From Treponema sp. UBA1747 (lineage in GTDB: Bacteria > Spirochaetota > Spirochaetia > Treponematales > Treponemataceae): DNA of 64,000 nt. Position numbers and translations under genes: made by a program. Position 1 is the stretch's first letter. Every line of letters begins with the position of its first letter. This document shows positions 1 through 8,964 of the stretch, one piece after another. The DNA lies in the NCBI GenBank assembly GCA_002315375.1, contig DCHR01000039.1, forward strand, positions 38,583-102,582, written 5' to 3'. The notes beneath the pieces were generated by a model that did not search any database, was not told where the DNA came from, and worked only from the letters and a program-made list of their open reading frames with translations.

Positions 1-664
1 CTTCTTCATATATTTTCTTAATTTCCAGAGGACTTGTATAATCCTCATTTTTCAATTTCTGGTAAGGAGCATCAGTTTCAAAAAGAAGATTATTTGAAGG
101 AAGTTTCAAAACAAGTTCCAGAACCTTCTTGTTATTATTAAAAATCTGTTTCCCAAAACTAAAACAGCAGTTTATTCCTTTCCTGATAAAAGATTCGGCT
201 TCAACAAAACTGCCCATAAAAGAATGAAACTGAACTCCCGGAAGCAAAGAAAGCTCTCTGGAATATGAAAAAAGGATTTCATTTGCCTTTCTGCAATGGA
301 TAACCACAGGAAGAGAATTACTCAAAGCGATTTCCAGCTGGTTTTCAAATATTTCTTTTTGAATATCCTTTATTTTCTTTAATTCAGGGGTATAAAAATC
401 AAAACCGAACTCCCCCACAGCTTTAATCATTCCGCTTTTTGCCAGGTTTTCAAGATAATCCAGCCAGGATTTTTCCGGATTCTGGGGATGAATTCCAAAG
501 GATTTTATAAAACCTTTTTTTTCTTGAAGAATATTAAAATCATCTTCTGAATGACAGGAAATGCATCCTCCGATTCCCTGAATCTCATCAATGTTTTTAC
601 CGGATATTTCAAGGAAATCCTTCAGGTGAAAATGTGAATCAAAAAAGCAAATATTTTCTAACAT
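1..664 (-). CDS. tatD: TatD family metal-dependent hydrolase, partial (C-terminus beyond the window)
   Basis: The reading frame opens at the ATG ending at 664 and runs off the left edge. Translated motifs match the TatD/YcfH nuclease family (a TIM-barrel amidohydrolase fold acting as a 3'-5' DNase or D-aminoacyl-tRNA deacylase): an N-terminal DSHFHL metal-binding motif, then GIHP, GEFGFDFY, VIHCRKA, QFHSF and a late ETDAPY motif. About 221 residues are present of a usual 255-265, so only the C-terminal helix region is missing. There is no Shine-Dalgarno sequence. A TAAAAT hexamer lies exactly six bases before the ATG, suggesting a leaderless transcript. It is divergent from the small gene at 729. 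Confidence 0.9.
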   Translation of the reverse strand, partial: MLENICFFDSHFHLKDFLEISGKNIDEIQGIGGCISCHSEDDFNILQEKKGFIKSFGIHPQNPEKSWLDYLENLAKSGMIKAVGEFGFDFYTPELKKIKDIQKEIFENQLEIALSNSLPVVIHCRKANEILFSYSRELSLLPGVQFHSFMGSFVEAESFIRKGINCCFSFGKQIFNNNKKVLELVLKLPSNNLLFETDAPYQKLKNEDYTSPLEIKKIYEE

Positions 665-676
665 TTTTTTATTTTA
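665..676 (-). promoter_or_regulatory. -10-like hexamer adjoining the tatD start codon
   Basis: TAAAAT (671-676 on the minus strand) is separated from ATG by six A residues, which would place the transcription start on the start codon. No ribosome-binding site and no convincing -35 element are visible. Confidence 0.45.
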
Positions 677-728
677 AGCCGAAAAATAAATATAAAACTA
701 AACTCATATTAATATACGGGAGGCGTAT

Positions 729-941
729 ATGAAAAGTTTTGCACTCAAAAGTATCGGTAACAAACAGGATTTTCTCACTATTGTTCGCGAAATGGATGAC
801 GGTTATGTTGTAAGAATCATCCGCGACCTGGACGGTTACGAAGACGTTAAAACAGACTACATCAGCAAAGAATTATTTGAAAGCTGCATCAGAACAGGAT
901 ATCTTACAGAAATCAAAGAAGCAGTTTCTGTAGCTGTTTAA
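729..941 (+). CDS. Small conserved-looking hypothetical protein (70 aa)
   Basis: A short frame with a strong ribosome-binding site (GGGAGG about six bases before ATG) and a rho-independent terminator just downstream, so it looks like a genuine single-gene unit. The product is soluble, mildly acidic and has no signal peptide or membrane segment. Its middle carries alternating charged and aromatic residues (DDGYVVRIIRDLDGYEDV), which suggests a small beta-rich fold. I do not recognise a named domain. It lies between divergent tatD and convergent murC, and nothing nearby indicates its job. Confidence 0.7.
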   Translation: MKSFALKSIGNKQDFLTIVREMDDGYVVRIIRDLDGYEDVKTDYISKELFESCIRTGYLTEIKEAVSVAV

Positions 942-952
942 TTAATCTTAAA

Positions 953-977
953 GCGGTATTTATTTCATAAATACCGC
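953..977. terminator. Hairpin terminator between convergent genes
   Basis: A perfect 10-bp stem (GCGGTATTTA with TAAATACCGC) and a 5-base loop sit between the end of the 70-aa gene (941) and the end of murC (997). AT-rich flanks on both sides are compatible with bidirectional use. Confidence 0.75.
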
Positions 978-996
978 ATAATTTCAATTTCGAATA

Positions 997-2484
997 CTAA
1001 TCCAGCAAGGCCTTTCCTATTTTCCAGTTATCCCCGGCGCCCATTGTAACAAAGAGATAACCGTCAGGGTAAGCAGAATCAAGTTCCTTATTCAATTCTT
1101 CTTTTGCATAATCAAGTGCATCCATTATTTCTTCAAAATAAACTACACCTTCTTTTTTAGATTTTAAAGTTTCTTCAAATAAAGTTCTTCCGGTAATGGA
1201 AAAATCTTTTGGATTTTCGCGGGCAGAAGAATAAATTTTATGAAGAATAACTCCGTCAACATCAGAAAAGCTTTCAGAAAATTCCTTTAATAAAGCCTGA
1301 GTCCGCGAATATGTGTGACTCATAAAATCAACGATAATCTTTCTTCCCGCATAGAATTCCCTGAAGCCTGCCAAAGTGGTCTTTACAGCAGTCGGATGAT
1401 GACCATAATCATCGATAACAAGAACTGATTTTCCATGTTTATTTTTGAATTCGCCGATTACCTCGCTTCTTCTTTTACCACCAGCAAAATTAGCAAGTCC
1501 TGCAGAAATTTCTTTTTTGAAAGAAAGAGGATCTTTTCCGGCTTCTTTCAAAAGACATACACATAAAGCTACTGCAGCACAGGCATCCATAACTTCATGT
1601 TTTCCCGGAACTTTCAGATAAAAATCACCGAATCCATCAAGGGCGAAACGATTTTCTTCGTCAGAAACTTCCTTGTATACAAGATGGAAATCCCCTTCAG
1701 CCATTGTTCCATAAGGAATCATATGCAAATCTGGACGCATTTTTTCAACAATACTTACAACATCCAGTGCACCTTTATCATCAGCGCAATAAATCAGATC
1801 TCCGTTTTCAGGAAGAAGGCAGACATAATCAACAAAAGCGGTTCTTATGTCTTCATAGGTTGGATAATAATCCTGGTGATCCGGTTCAACGGAAGTTAAA
1901 ATAATTTTCTGCGGATGGAAACTCATAAAATGCCGCTGATATTCACAGGTTTCTGCTACAAAAAAACTGTTTCCTTTTTTTTCGCTTGAAACAAGCGGCG
2001 ATGTATAAGTACAAGTATCTCCGAAACTTTTAATGATTGATCCGGCCAAAGTCTGACTTGGAATTGGAAGCTCTTTAAGAATTGTTCCGGTTAATCCTGT
2101 GGTAGAAGTTTTTCCATGAACACCACAAATGCCGCAGGAATAAGCAAGAGAAGAATAAAATCCCAGAGCCTGTGTGTACAGAAGACAAGGAATTCCTTTC
2201 TTTACAGCAGCAATCAAATCCGGATTCACATCAAGTTTATATGCAGATGAATAAACAACATATTGAATTTCATCCGTTATATTATCCCCGCTAAAAGGAA
2301 GCGCTTTCAGATTGAGTTTTGAAAGAATCTCATCTGTATAAAAATGTTCAGCAACATCACTTCCTGTAATAACTGCACCTTTGTGAAAGAAAATCTCCAC
2401 AAGGGCGGCCATTCCTGTCCCTTTTATTCCAACAAAATGAATATGAACTCCATTCAAATCTTCAGGTAAACTTACATCATTCAT
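997..2484 (-). CDS. murC: UDP-N-acetylmuramate--L-alanine ligase
   Basis: This cytoplasmic Mur ligase adds L-alanine to UDP-MurNAc, the first amino-acid step of peptidoglycan stem-peptide synthesis. The N-terminal Rossmann motif GIKGTGM (residues 19-25) binds UDP-MurNAc. GVHGKTSTT (121-129) is the ATP P-loop. VEPDHQDYY is in the central domain and DDYGHHPTAVKTTL is the family signature in the last third. The length of 495 is slightly longer than the usual 460-480. It lies 18 bases downstream of sbcC on the same strand. No Shine-Dalgarno sequence is visible, but TATAAT lies seven bases before ATG, so it may also be transcribed separately as a leaderless message. The gene could be mistaken for mpl (murein peptide ligase), but the substrate-domain motifs fit MurC at least as well. 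Confidence 0.88.
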   Translation of the reverse strand: MNDVSLPEDLNGVHIHFVGIKGTGMAALVEIFFHKGAVITGSDVAEHFYTDEILSKLNLKALPFSGDNITDEIQYVVYSSAYKLDVNPDLIAAVKKGIPCLLYTQALGFYSSLAYSCGICGVHGKTSTTGLTGTILKELPIPSQTLAGSIIKSFGDTCTYTSPLVSSEKKGNSFFVAETCEYQRHFMSFHPQKIILTSVEPDHQDYYPTYEDIRTAFVDYVCLLPENGDLIYCADDKGALDVVSIVEKMRPDLHMIPYGTMAEGDFHLVYKEVSDEENRFALDGFGDFYLKVPGKHEVMDACAAVALCVCLLKEAGKDPLSFKKEISAGLANFAGGKRRSEVIGEFKNKHGKSVLVIDDYGHHPTAVKTTLAGFREFYAGRKIIVDFMSHTYSRTQALLKEFSESFSDVDGVILHKIYSSARENPKDFSITGRTLFEETLKSKKEGVVYFEEIMDALDYAKEELNKELDSAYPDGYLFVTMGAGDNWKIGKALLD

Positions 2485-2491
2485 AACGGTA

Positions 2492-2497
2492 ATTATA
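2492..2497 (-). promoter_or_regulatory. -10-like TATAAT seven bases before murC ATG
   Basis: A perfect TATAAT lies in the 18-base gap between sbcC and murC, seven bases before the murC start codon. There is no ribosome-binding site. No good -35 match is found at 16-18 bases upstream, so this is a candidate for an internal leaderless promoter rather than a proven one. Confidence 0.4.
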
Positions 2498-2502
2498 GCG
2501 GA

Positions 2503-5037
2503 TTACAGACTGATATGCGACCCGGAAGAAGTTTTTGTAACAGTGATTCGACTGCTTATTCTTTGCTTCAGGTTTTCAACATGAGAAATAATTCCGATTT
2601 TCTTATTTCCTTCCCCAAGTCTGCTCAATATTTCCATTGCAAGATCCTGGGTTTCAGCATCAAGTGTGCCAAAGCCTTCATCTATAAAAAGTGAATCCAT
2701 CTGAAGTCCGCAGTTTCGTCCTCCAACAAAATCCGTCATGGCCAGTGCAAGACTGATTGAAGCCATAAAGGTTTCGCCACCGCTTAATGTTCCTATTTCC
2801 CGTTCAGTTCCGTTGTAGGTGTCACAAACCAGGAAATCAAGTCCCTGCTTTGCTCCGCCGGAAATTGTATTTTTCATTTTGAAGTAATAACGCCGGTCAG
2901 AAATATCCCAGAACCTTTCACTGGCCCGCTCAAGCACCTGATTAAAATAAACACCAAGAGCCCATGAATCAAATTTAAGTTTCTTCGGATTGTCACCATT
3001 AAGGTCCGCATAAAGAAGTTTCAATGGTTTTACTTCCTTCTCCAGAAGGTTTCTCTGTTTTTCAAGCTGAACAATTCTTTCAAGGTCACTTTCAGAAGCC
3101 GCTAATCTGGACTTGAAACCATCATTCTCCTGCTTCAGCTGTGAATATTCATTATTCTTGATTCTCCATTTTTCTCCAGCCTCATTTCTTTTTATATTAA
3201 TTTCAGCCGATTTTTCAGTTTTCTCTGAAGCATTAACCAGGGCTGACAATGCCGCAAAATTATCAGACCAGGTTTTAATTTCTTTTTCCAGAGAAGAAAT
3301 TTTTACATCATCTATATAAAATTCCTGGATTTCCTTTTCATCAGCAAATCCGCTTTCAGCAAAAGCAGCAGCAAAATTTCTTTTATTATTTTCGAAATTT
3401 CTTTCTTCATCTGCCAGATTATCCTTAAGAGTCTGAACAATGCCGGTTTTCGATTCTATATCAGTGTTTACCTCATATTTTTTATTTTCAAAATCGTTTA
3501 CTCTTCTTTCATTTTCCTTGTATCTTTTTTCAAGTTCAGAATAATCAGGCAGCGGCAGCTTATATCCGGTTTTAGCAAAGCTTTCCCTGTTATAATCCAA
3601 AGAACTCTGACACACTTTCAGTTCTGTTTTCAAATCACCCAATTTTTCAGTAAATTGTTTGAGCGAGTTTTTAACGGTAGAAAGTTTGTCAGTAACTGAA
3701 AGAACCCTTTCAGACTTTTCTGCAGGATGAGGATGATGCACTGAACCACAAACAGGACATGGAACACCTTCTTTTAATTCCACAGAAATTGTAGAAGCTA
3801 GATTCTGTAACTCATTCTGCTTCTTCTGAATTTCAAGTTCATTTACCATTAATTCCAGGTTTGCAACCTGTACTTCATAACTTGCGATATTTTCCTTACA
3901 AGAGGATTCCTGATGTTCCAGTTCTTCAATTATGGATAATAAATCAGAAGCCAGTTTCAGATTATTTAATCTTTCCTTTTCAGAAAAAAGGTTTCCTTTA
4001 ATTTCAGAAATTTCATTTTCCTGTTTTTCAAGTTCCTGTTTGATTTTTTGAGTTTTTTCGATTTCTGAAGAAATATCAGCGAGTCTTTTTTCCAGTCTTC
4101 TGATTTTTGATTCTGATTCAATACGATTATTCAAAAGAGGAAATATTTTTAAGGCCTTTCTTGCACGAATAACCCTTTCTCTTTTTTCATCAATCTGGTC
4201 TTTCTGGAGACACAGATTTTCCAGACTGATGACATTCCTTTCATGTTTCAGTGCTTCCTGAAAAGATTTTTCAAGAACTTGAATTTGTGCAGTAAGATCC
4301 TGTAAAACCTTCTCATATGAAGCTTCTTTTTCGCTATTGATTTTAATTTTTTCCTTATATCCAGAAATCTGTTTTTCTAAATCCTCTGCTGAAACATCAC
4401 TTCCGAACTGAGTCAAAGCATTTACAACTCCTGCTAGTTCGGTATTGGCAGCTTCATATTTTTGTTTTACCTGAGCCATAATGTTTGAATAAAGCTCTAC
4501 AGGAAAGAGTTTTGAAAGAGTTTTTGTTCTTTCTGTTGAATTTTCTCTTAAAAACTCTGCAAACTCTCCCTGCGGAAGAACAACAACCATAGAAAACTCT
4601 TTTGCCTTAAGTCCAATCAAAGCTTCCAGTTTTTTATTTATTTCCTGAAGCTTTTCCCCAGCCCACAAGGGTTTGAATTCATTATTCTCGTCTTTCTGAT
4701 AAACTTCGATTTCGCTTTGCTTATAGTTTGTTTTGCCAGTTTTTGTAACATGATCATATGGCAAAGATCTGTAAACTCTGAAAACTTCACCATTCATTGA
4801 AAAATCAAATGTAACAAAAGCTTCATCTTCATTGTCTGTAAAAGTAGATTTAAGGGATTTTTCGCCGCGACTTCCATTTGCCTGTCCATACAACGCAAAA
4901 GTCATGGCATCAAAAATAAAGGTTTTTCCGGAACCGGTCGGACCAGTAATCAGGAACATATCATCGAGCTGTTCAAAGTCAATTGTTTCATTTCTGTATG
5001 GACCAAAATTTTTAAGAACTAATTTCAATGGTTTCAT
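2503..5037 (-). CDS. sbcC: Exonuclease subunit SbcC (Rad50-like SMC ATPase)
   Basis: SbcC pairs with SbcD to process DNA ends and hairpins. The 844-residue protein starts with the Walker A motif GPTGSGKT (about residues 32-39), followed by long coiled-coil segments rich in Glu, Lys and Leu. A central zinc-hook CPVC lies near residue 425. The ABC signature LSGGET (about 750) and Walker B LFIDEGFGTLD (about 785) close the protein. The start at 5037 was chosen because its ATG overlaps the sbcD stop codon as TAATG. A further in-frame ATG at 5055 would add six residues. The gene is in an operon with sbcD upstream and murC downstream. Confidence 0.93.
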   Translation of the reverse strand: MKPLKLVLKNFGPYRNETIDFEQLDDMFLITGPTGSGKTFIFDAMTFALYGQANGSRGEKSLKSTFTDNEDEAFVTFDFSMNGEVFRVYRSLPYDHVTKTGKTNYKQSEIEVYQKDENNEFKPLWAGEKLQEINKKLEALIGLKAKEFSMVVVLPQGEFAEFLRENSTERTKTLSKLFPVELYSNIMAQVKQKYEAANTELAGVVNALTQFGSDVSAEDLEKQISGYKEKIKINSEKEASYEKVLQDLTAQIQVLEKSFQEALKHERNVISLENLCLQKDQIDEKRERVIRARKALKIFPLLNNRIESESKIRRLEKRLADISSEIEKTQKIKQELEKQENEISEIKGNLFSEKERLNNLKLASDLLSIIEELEHQESSCKENIASYEVQVANLELMVNELEIQKKQNELQNLASTISVELKEGVPCPVCGSVHHPHPAEKSERVLSVTDKLSTVKNSLKQFTEKLGDLKTELKVCQSSLDYNRESFAKTGYKLPLPDYSELEKRYKENERRVNDFENKKYEVNTDIESKTGIVQTLKDNLADEERNFENNKRNFAAAFAESGFADEKEIQEFYIDDVKISSLEKEIKTWSDNFAALSALVNASEKTEKSAEINIKRNEAGEKWRIKNNEYSQLKQENDGFKSRLAASESDLERIVQLEKQRNLLEKEVKPLKLLYADLNGDNPKKLKFDSWALGVYFNQVLERASERFWDISDRRYYFKMKNTISGGAKQGLDFLVCDTYNGTEREIGTLSGGETFMASISLALAMTDFVGGRNCGLQMDSLFIDEGFGTLDAETQDLAMEILSRLGEGNKKIGIISHVENLKQRISSRITVTKTSSGSHISL

Positions 5038-6233
5038 TATTCCGATGCCTCCCAATCATTTTCTTTTGCGGTCTGTAAAAATAATTTTTTTTCAATACTG
5101 TATTCTTCTGAATCGGAATTTCCATAAACTTCTCTAAAAAAGCCTTCAAAAATCTTTTCCGGATTATTGGATTTTACAGCCTCTGACCGTTTAGACATTT
5201 CAGGATTCAGGACACTGTCTTCTTTGGATTCCTGTCTGAGACTTAACAGATTTTTGAAGGAACTTCTCAATAAGGATACTGCGCCTTCCGGCACTACAGA
5301 GTCAGTAAGGAAGATTTCAACATAGTCTTCTGCATGACTCTCAACCAAACCCTTATCTTTATTCGGACCATAGAATTTCTCAAAAGGACCTTTCAAACGA
5401 CAAACCGGATGCAGAGGTTTAATTTCCAAAGGAGTAATTTTTGTTTTTTTATTCTTTTTTACTTCAATGCTCAACATTACCCGTACACCTTTGTCATCAA
5501 AGGAATAAGCTAAGGGAGAACCTGAATAAACTACTTTTTTTAATTCTCCCGCTTTTTGAAAGGAATGAAGATGTCCGGCAGCAATATGATCAAAAGAATC
5601 AAAATATGAAGCATTAACTTCTTCAGCTGTTCCCACAAAGCTTCTTTCCGAATCGGAAACGAAGGATTTTACTGTCATAAGGTGAACACATAAAATACTG
5701 CTGGAATCTGAATAATTTTCTTTATGACAATTTACGATTTTTTCTGTGGAAAACTTGTAAAGATCATCCTGTTTTTTAATAGAATTTCCATTTTCATCAA
5801 AAAAACTGCCGGAATATAAAAATGGAAGCTGGTATACAGCACAGGAATCATTTCCATCCTCCAAAATAACAGGCTCTGTGAAATCCTTTACATCCGTAGC
5901 AATATGAATTTTCATTTTAGAAAGAATATCTTTTAAAAACGACAAACGGTCTGCACTGTCATGATTTCCGGACAGCATAAATATTTCCAGTTCAGGAAAT
6001 TCATTATGCAGTTTTGCAAGAAAAGAACTGAGAAGCGTTACTGCCTCCGATGGTGGAATGGGTCTGTCGTAAATATCACCGGGAACAAGAAGTCCCTTAT
6101 AAGGATTACCATCATCTTTTCCCTTTTTTAATTCCATATAAATCTGATCCAGAAAAAATTCCTGATCTTTCTGGAGGCTCATTTCATGAAAACTTTTTCC
6201 CAAATGCCAGTCGCTTGTCTGTAAAAATCTCAT
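5037..6233 (-). CDS. sbcD: Exonuclease subunit SbcD (Mre11-like nuclease)
   Basis: This is a metallophosphoesterase nuclease partnered with SbcC. Family motifs appear in order: SDWHLGK at residues 7-13, GDIYDRP near 53, LSGNHDS near 90 and AGHLHSFQ near 220, supplying the Asp, His and Asn metal ligands. The length of 398 fits the family. The ribosome-binding site AAGGA precedes ATG by a short spacer, and a TTTACA-18-TATAAT promoter lies just upstream. The stop codon shares a base with the sbcC start, so translation of the two subunits is probably coupled. Confidence 0.93.
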   Translation of the reverse strand: MRFLQTSDWHLGKSFHEMSLQKDQEFFLDQIYMELKKGKDDGNPYKGLLVPGDIYDRPIPPSEAVTLLSSFLAKLHNEFPELEIFMLSGNHDSADRLSFLKDILSKMKIHIATDVKDFTEPVILEDGNDSCAVYQLPFLYSGSFFDENGNSIKKQDDLYKFSTEKIVNCHKENYSDSSSILCVHLMTVKSFVSDSERSFVGTAEEVNASYFDSFDHIAAGHLHSFQKAGELKKVVYSGSPLAYSFDDKGVRVMLSIEVKKNKKTKITPLEIKPLHPVCRLKGPFEKFYGPNKDKGLVESHAEDYVEIFLTDSVVPEGAVSLLRSSFKNLLSLRQESKEDSVLNPEMSKRSEAVKSNNPEKIFEGFFREVYGNSDSEEYSIEKKLFLQTAKENDWEASE

Positions 6234-6252
6234 ATTAATTCCTTATGCATTT

Positions 6253-6282
6253 ATTATACTGAAAGATTTTCCATTATGTAAA
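6253..6282 (-). promoter_or_regulatory. Probable sigma-70 promoter of sbcD-sbcC
   Basis: On the minus strand, TTTACA (6277-6282) and TATAAT (6253-6258) are separated by 18 bases, 19 bases upstream of the sbcD ATG. Confidence 0.6.
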
Positions 6283-6287
6283 AAAAA

Positions 6288-6313
6288 AGCGCTTCACATT
6301 AATGTGAAGCGCT
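6288..6313 (-). terminator. Rho-independent terminator of the 471-aa binding-protein gene
   Basis: A perfect 26-base inverted repeat (13-base arm AGCGCTTCACATT) is flanked by A8 on the left and T6 on the right. It therefore gives a U-tract on either strand. It lies 20 bases past the end of the upstream minus-strand gene. Confidence 0.88.
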
Positions 6314-6333
6314 TTTTTCAGACTAATTAACTA

Positions 6334-7746
6334 TTAGCGGTTAGCTTCGTCAATAAGAGCCTGGAATGCGTTAGCTGTTTCTTCTACAGCTTCCTGCATT
6401 GTTTTGTATCCTGGATATACGTTCCAGATGATGTTTCCGAGGTTAAGACCAGAAACCAGTGTATCGAAACGTACGATACCATTGTCTTTCATGTGCTGAA
6501 GTGTTTCATCAACAGCGCGTTCATCACGGAAACGTGTGTAGTAATCTTCTTTCCATGCATCATCACCGTATCCTGGTGTTGGGTCAGACCACAGGTCGAA
6601 GATTTTTGCGATTGCTTCTGCACGGTCTTTCTTGTAACAACCTGGAATTACGTATGTGTTGTCATCATGAAGTGTCTTGTATTTTCCGTCACCGTTTGGT
6701 CCCAGTGGGAAACATACAAATCCCCAGTCATCACGCATGTCAGCAATGTTACCAACACGGTATTCCTGGTCAGCCTGGAAAGCAACTTCACCGTTGATGA
6801 ATGAAGCATACATCCAGTCCCAGTTTGCACCTTCAGGAGCTGGTTTTTCATAGTTTACACACATGTTTGTTGCCCAGTTCATAGCTTCAATTGTTTTTTC
6901 GCTACCACACATTGAGTAGTATTTTCCGTTTGCATCTTTTCCTATCCATGAAGATCCGTTTGACATAACTGCAAGGTGACAGAATTCTGTTGAAAGGTTA
7001 GCCATACCGTATGTATCAGGGATACCATCGTTATCAAGGTCACGTGTTGTTGCTTTCAGCATTTTTTCAAATGCATCCCAGTTCCATGTTCCTGCAGCCT
7101 GCATATCATAGATTGTTTCTGGGTCAATATTTGCTTCTTTAAGAAGACGTTTATTGAAGAAGATACCTCCACGTGGTTCTGGAGGGATAGGACGACATCC
7201 GTAGAATGAATTTCCTTTTGTTGTCTTGTCTCTGATTGATTTAGCCCATTTGCTGTTATTCCAGTCAACATCGCTGATTGTAGCAAGGTCATAGAAAAGA
7301 TTTGCTTTCATACCGGCAGAAATTGAGCGTCCGTCGATTACGAAAACGTAGTCTTCATCACCACCAGTTGTACAGAAGTTTGCAACTGTCTGTGGGTGAG
7401 AACCCCATCCACCAATACCGAACTGATCACAGTCGTAGTTATATGTCAGCATTCCATACTGACGGAATTTTTTTCCATCTTCTTCAGCTGGAGAATGTGC
7501 TTCTTCCCCCTGAAGACCGTTAGCACTTGACCACCAGTCAGCTACGCGAACTACTCTTCCTTCAAAGTCATAAACTTTGCCTTTTGCATCTTTCTGAACT
7601 TTGTATCCTGCTTTTTTGAACTGTGCTTCGAGCTGTTTTGAAAGAGCTTTCTGTTCTTTAGAAAGTTTTGGTTTTGCTGAAACAACAGAACCAAGCATAA
7701 GTGTTGCAAGTCCCATTGCTACTATTTTTTTTGTTGTTGTAAGCAT
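6334..7746 (-). CDS. Carbohydrate ABC transporter substrate-binding protein
   Basis: A family-1 type solute-binding protein of about 470 residues. The N-terminal signal (TTTKKIVAMGLATLMLGSVVSA) looks like a signal peptidase I type with no lipobox cysteine, which is unusual for spirochaete binding proteins. The segment DLDNDGIPDTYG near the middle and the Trp-rich ligand region are typical of sugar-binding family members. Start: AGGAGG lies six bases before the second of two adjacent ATGs, so 7746 is preferred to 7749. It has its own promoter (TTGCTT-16-TATAAT) and terminator, so it is a monocistronic unit placed just downstream of the two permease genes it probably serves. High separate expression of a binding protein is common. 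The substrate is not evident. Confidence 0.85.
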   Translation of the reverse strand: MLTTTKKIVAMGLATLMLGSVVSAKPKLSKEQKALSKQLEAQFKKAGYKVQKDAKGKVYDFEGRVVRVADWWSSANGLQGEEAHSPAEEDGKKFRQYGMLTYNYDCDQFGIGGWGSHPQTVANFCTTGGDEDYVFVIDGRSISAGMKANLFYDLATISDVDWNNSKWAKSIRDKTTKGNSFYGCRPIPPEPRGGIFFNKRLLKEANIDPETIYDMQAAGTWNWDAFEKMLKATTRDLDNDGIPDTYGMANLSTEFCHLAVMSNGSSWIGKDANGKYYSMCGSEKTIEAMNWATNMCVNYEKPAPEGANWDWMYASFINGEVAFQADQEYRVGNIADMRDDWGFVCFPLGPNGDGKYKTLHDDNTYVIPGCYKKDRAEAIAKIFDLWSDPTPGYGDDAWKEDYYTRFRDERAVDETLQHMKDNGIVRFDTLVSGLNLGNIIWNVYPGYKTMQEAVEETANAFQALIDEANR

Positions 7747-7794
7747 CATTTTCCTCCTATGAATTTACACATAACAAACTTATTTGATTGTATA

Positions 7795-7822
7795 ATTATA
7801 CCATCAAATCTCTATAAAGCAA
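7795..7822 (-). promoter_or_regulatory. Probable sigma-70 promoter of the 471-aa binding-protein gene
   Basis: The minus strand shows TTGCTT (7817-7822), a 16-base spacer and TATAAT (7795-7800), about 50 bases before a start codon with AGGAGG. Confidence 0.7.
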
Positions 7823-7894
7823 AAACTTTCGCTTTTTGAAACTATCAAATTAATAGAATTCCCCTATAAAAGTTACAAAAAATCCACAAAAAAA

Positions 7895-7920
7895 AACCGC
7901 TTTTCCAAAGAAAAGCGGTT
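7895..7920 (-). terminator. Rho-independent terminator of the large carbohydrate operon
   Basis: A 10-bp stem (AACCGCTTTT with AAAAGCGGTT) with a 6-base loop is followed on the minus strand by a run of T. It lies about 45 bases after the last permease gene. It separates the long operon starting at 19704 from the monocistronic binding-protein gene. Confidence 0.88.
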
Positions 7921-7965
7921 AGTTTATCGTTTAACAATCCCCTTTTCCGGGGAAAACTATTATTT

Positions 7966-8964
7966 TTATTCCTTCATACCAGAAGCTGTAAGGCTTTCTA
8001 CGAAGAGGTTCTGTGCGAACAGGTACAGAATAAGCAGAGGAATAAGTGTAAGAAGAACACCAGTTGAAACTACTGCATTTGTATAACCTGTTGTTACAGT
8101 TGGCATTGCGTAAACGTTTGACATGTACTGTGCAAAACGGTCACCAAGAGATGCAACCTGAATTGAAAGCATCTTGATTTTTCCAAGGAACAATTCTGTG
8201 TAGAAACTGTCTGTCCACTGCCATACAAAAGAGAACAGGAAACAAGATGTAAGAATTGGTTTTGCTCCTGGAATCATAATCTTGAAGAAGGTAACAAAAG
8301 AGTTACATCCGTCAACATAAGCTGCTTCTTCCAGTTCGAATGGGAATCCCTGGAAATACTGACGAATCATAAAGATGTAAAGTCCGTCTTTAAGACCCAT
8401 ACAGGTAAAACACATCAGAAGATAAGGCACCATAGAGTTTCGCAGGTTCAGTGTTGCACCGAAGAACTTGAAAAAGCGGAAATGAAGGAACAAAGAAGTT
8501 GAAATTGTCTGTGGTGGAATAACAATTACCAGAATAACACAGAAGAACCAGAACTTCTTGAACGGAAAGTCAAAACGAGAGAATCCGTATCCAACAAGGG
8601 AACATACCAATACCTGAATTACAGATACAAGAACAGAAACCCAGATTGTATTGAAGAGAGCTTCCTTATACCCCATAACTGCAGCAGCAATTTTCCAGTT
8701 CAATACAGACCAGTTCTTTGGAAGAACGATGATTGTTGTATCGTAAAGGTCCTTTTCAGCCATAAAACTGAATGAAATTTTATTCAGAATTGGCTGAAGA
8801 ATCATGAAACACATACCAAACAGAAGAATGGCACGGAAAATCGAAATAATGTATTTCTTGCTTGTTTCTTTTAACAGAACACCACCAGAAGCTTCATTTC
8901 TTTCCCAGAAAGAACGCTTCTGAACTGCAGCAACCTTAGTTTTAGCTTTTTTATCTCTACTCAT
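7966..8964 (-). CDS. Carbohydrate ABC transporter permease (MalG type)
   Basis: An integral-membrane permease of 332 residues with six predicted transmembrane segments and the cytoplasmic EAA loop (EEAAYVDGCNSFVTFFKIMIPG, roughly residues 218-240) that docks an ATPase. The N-terminus is a short basic cytoplasmic tail. It overlaps the preceding permease gene by eight bases and ends the operon just before the terminator. With the 309-aa permease it forms a heterodimer pair. The adjacent 471-aa protein is the likely binding partner. No ATPase is encoded in the locus, so a shared MsmX/UgpC-type ATPase elsewhere is inferred. Confidence 0.88.
   Translation of the reverse strand: MSRDKKAKTKVAAVQKRSFWERNEASGGVLLKETSKKYIISIFRAILLFGMCFMILQPILNKISFSFMAEKDLYDTTIIVLPKNWSVLNWKIAAAVMGYKEALFNTIWVSVLVSVIQVLVCSLVGYGFSRFDFPFKKFWFFCVILVIVIPPQTISTSLFLHFRFFKFFGATLNLRNSMVPYLLMCFTCMGLKDGLYIFMIRQYFQGFPFELEEAAYVDGCNSFVTFFKIMIPGAKPILTSCFLFSFVWQWTDSFYTELFLGKIKMLSIQVASLGDRFAQYMSNVYAMPTVTTGYTNAVVSTGVLLTLIPLLILYLFAQNLFVESLTASGMKE

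Noticed and set aside
7934..7954. Small GC hairpin (CCCC/GGGG) after the last permease gene
   Set aside because: Only a four- to five-bp stem with no T-run; the strong terminator at 7895-7920 explains the region.
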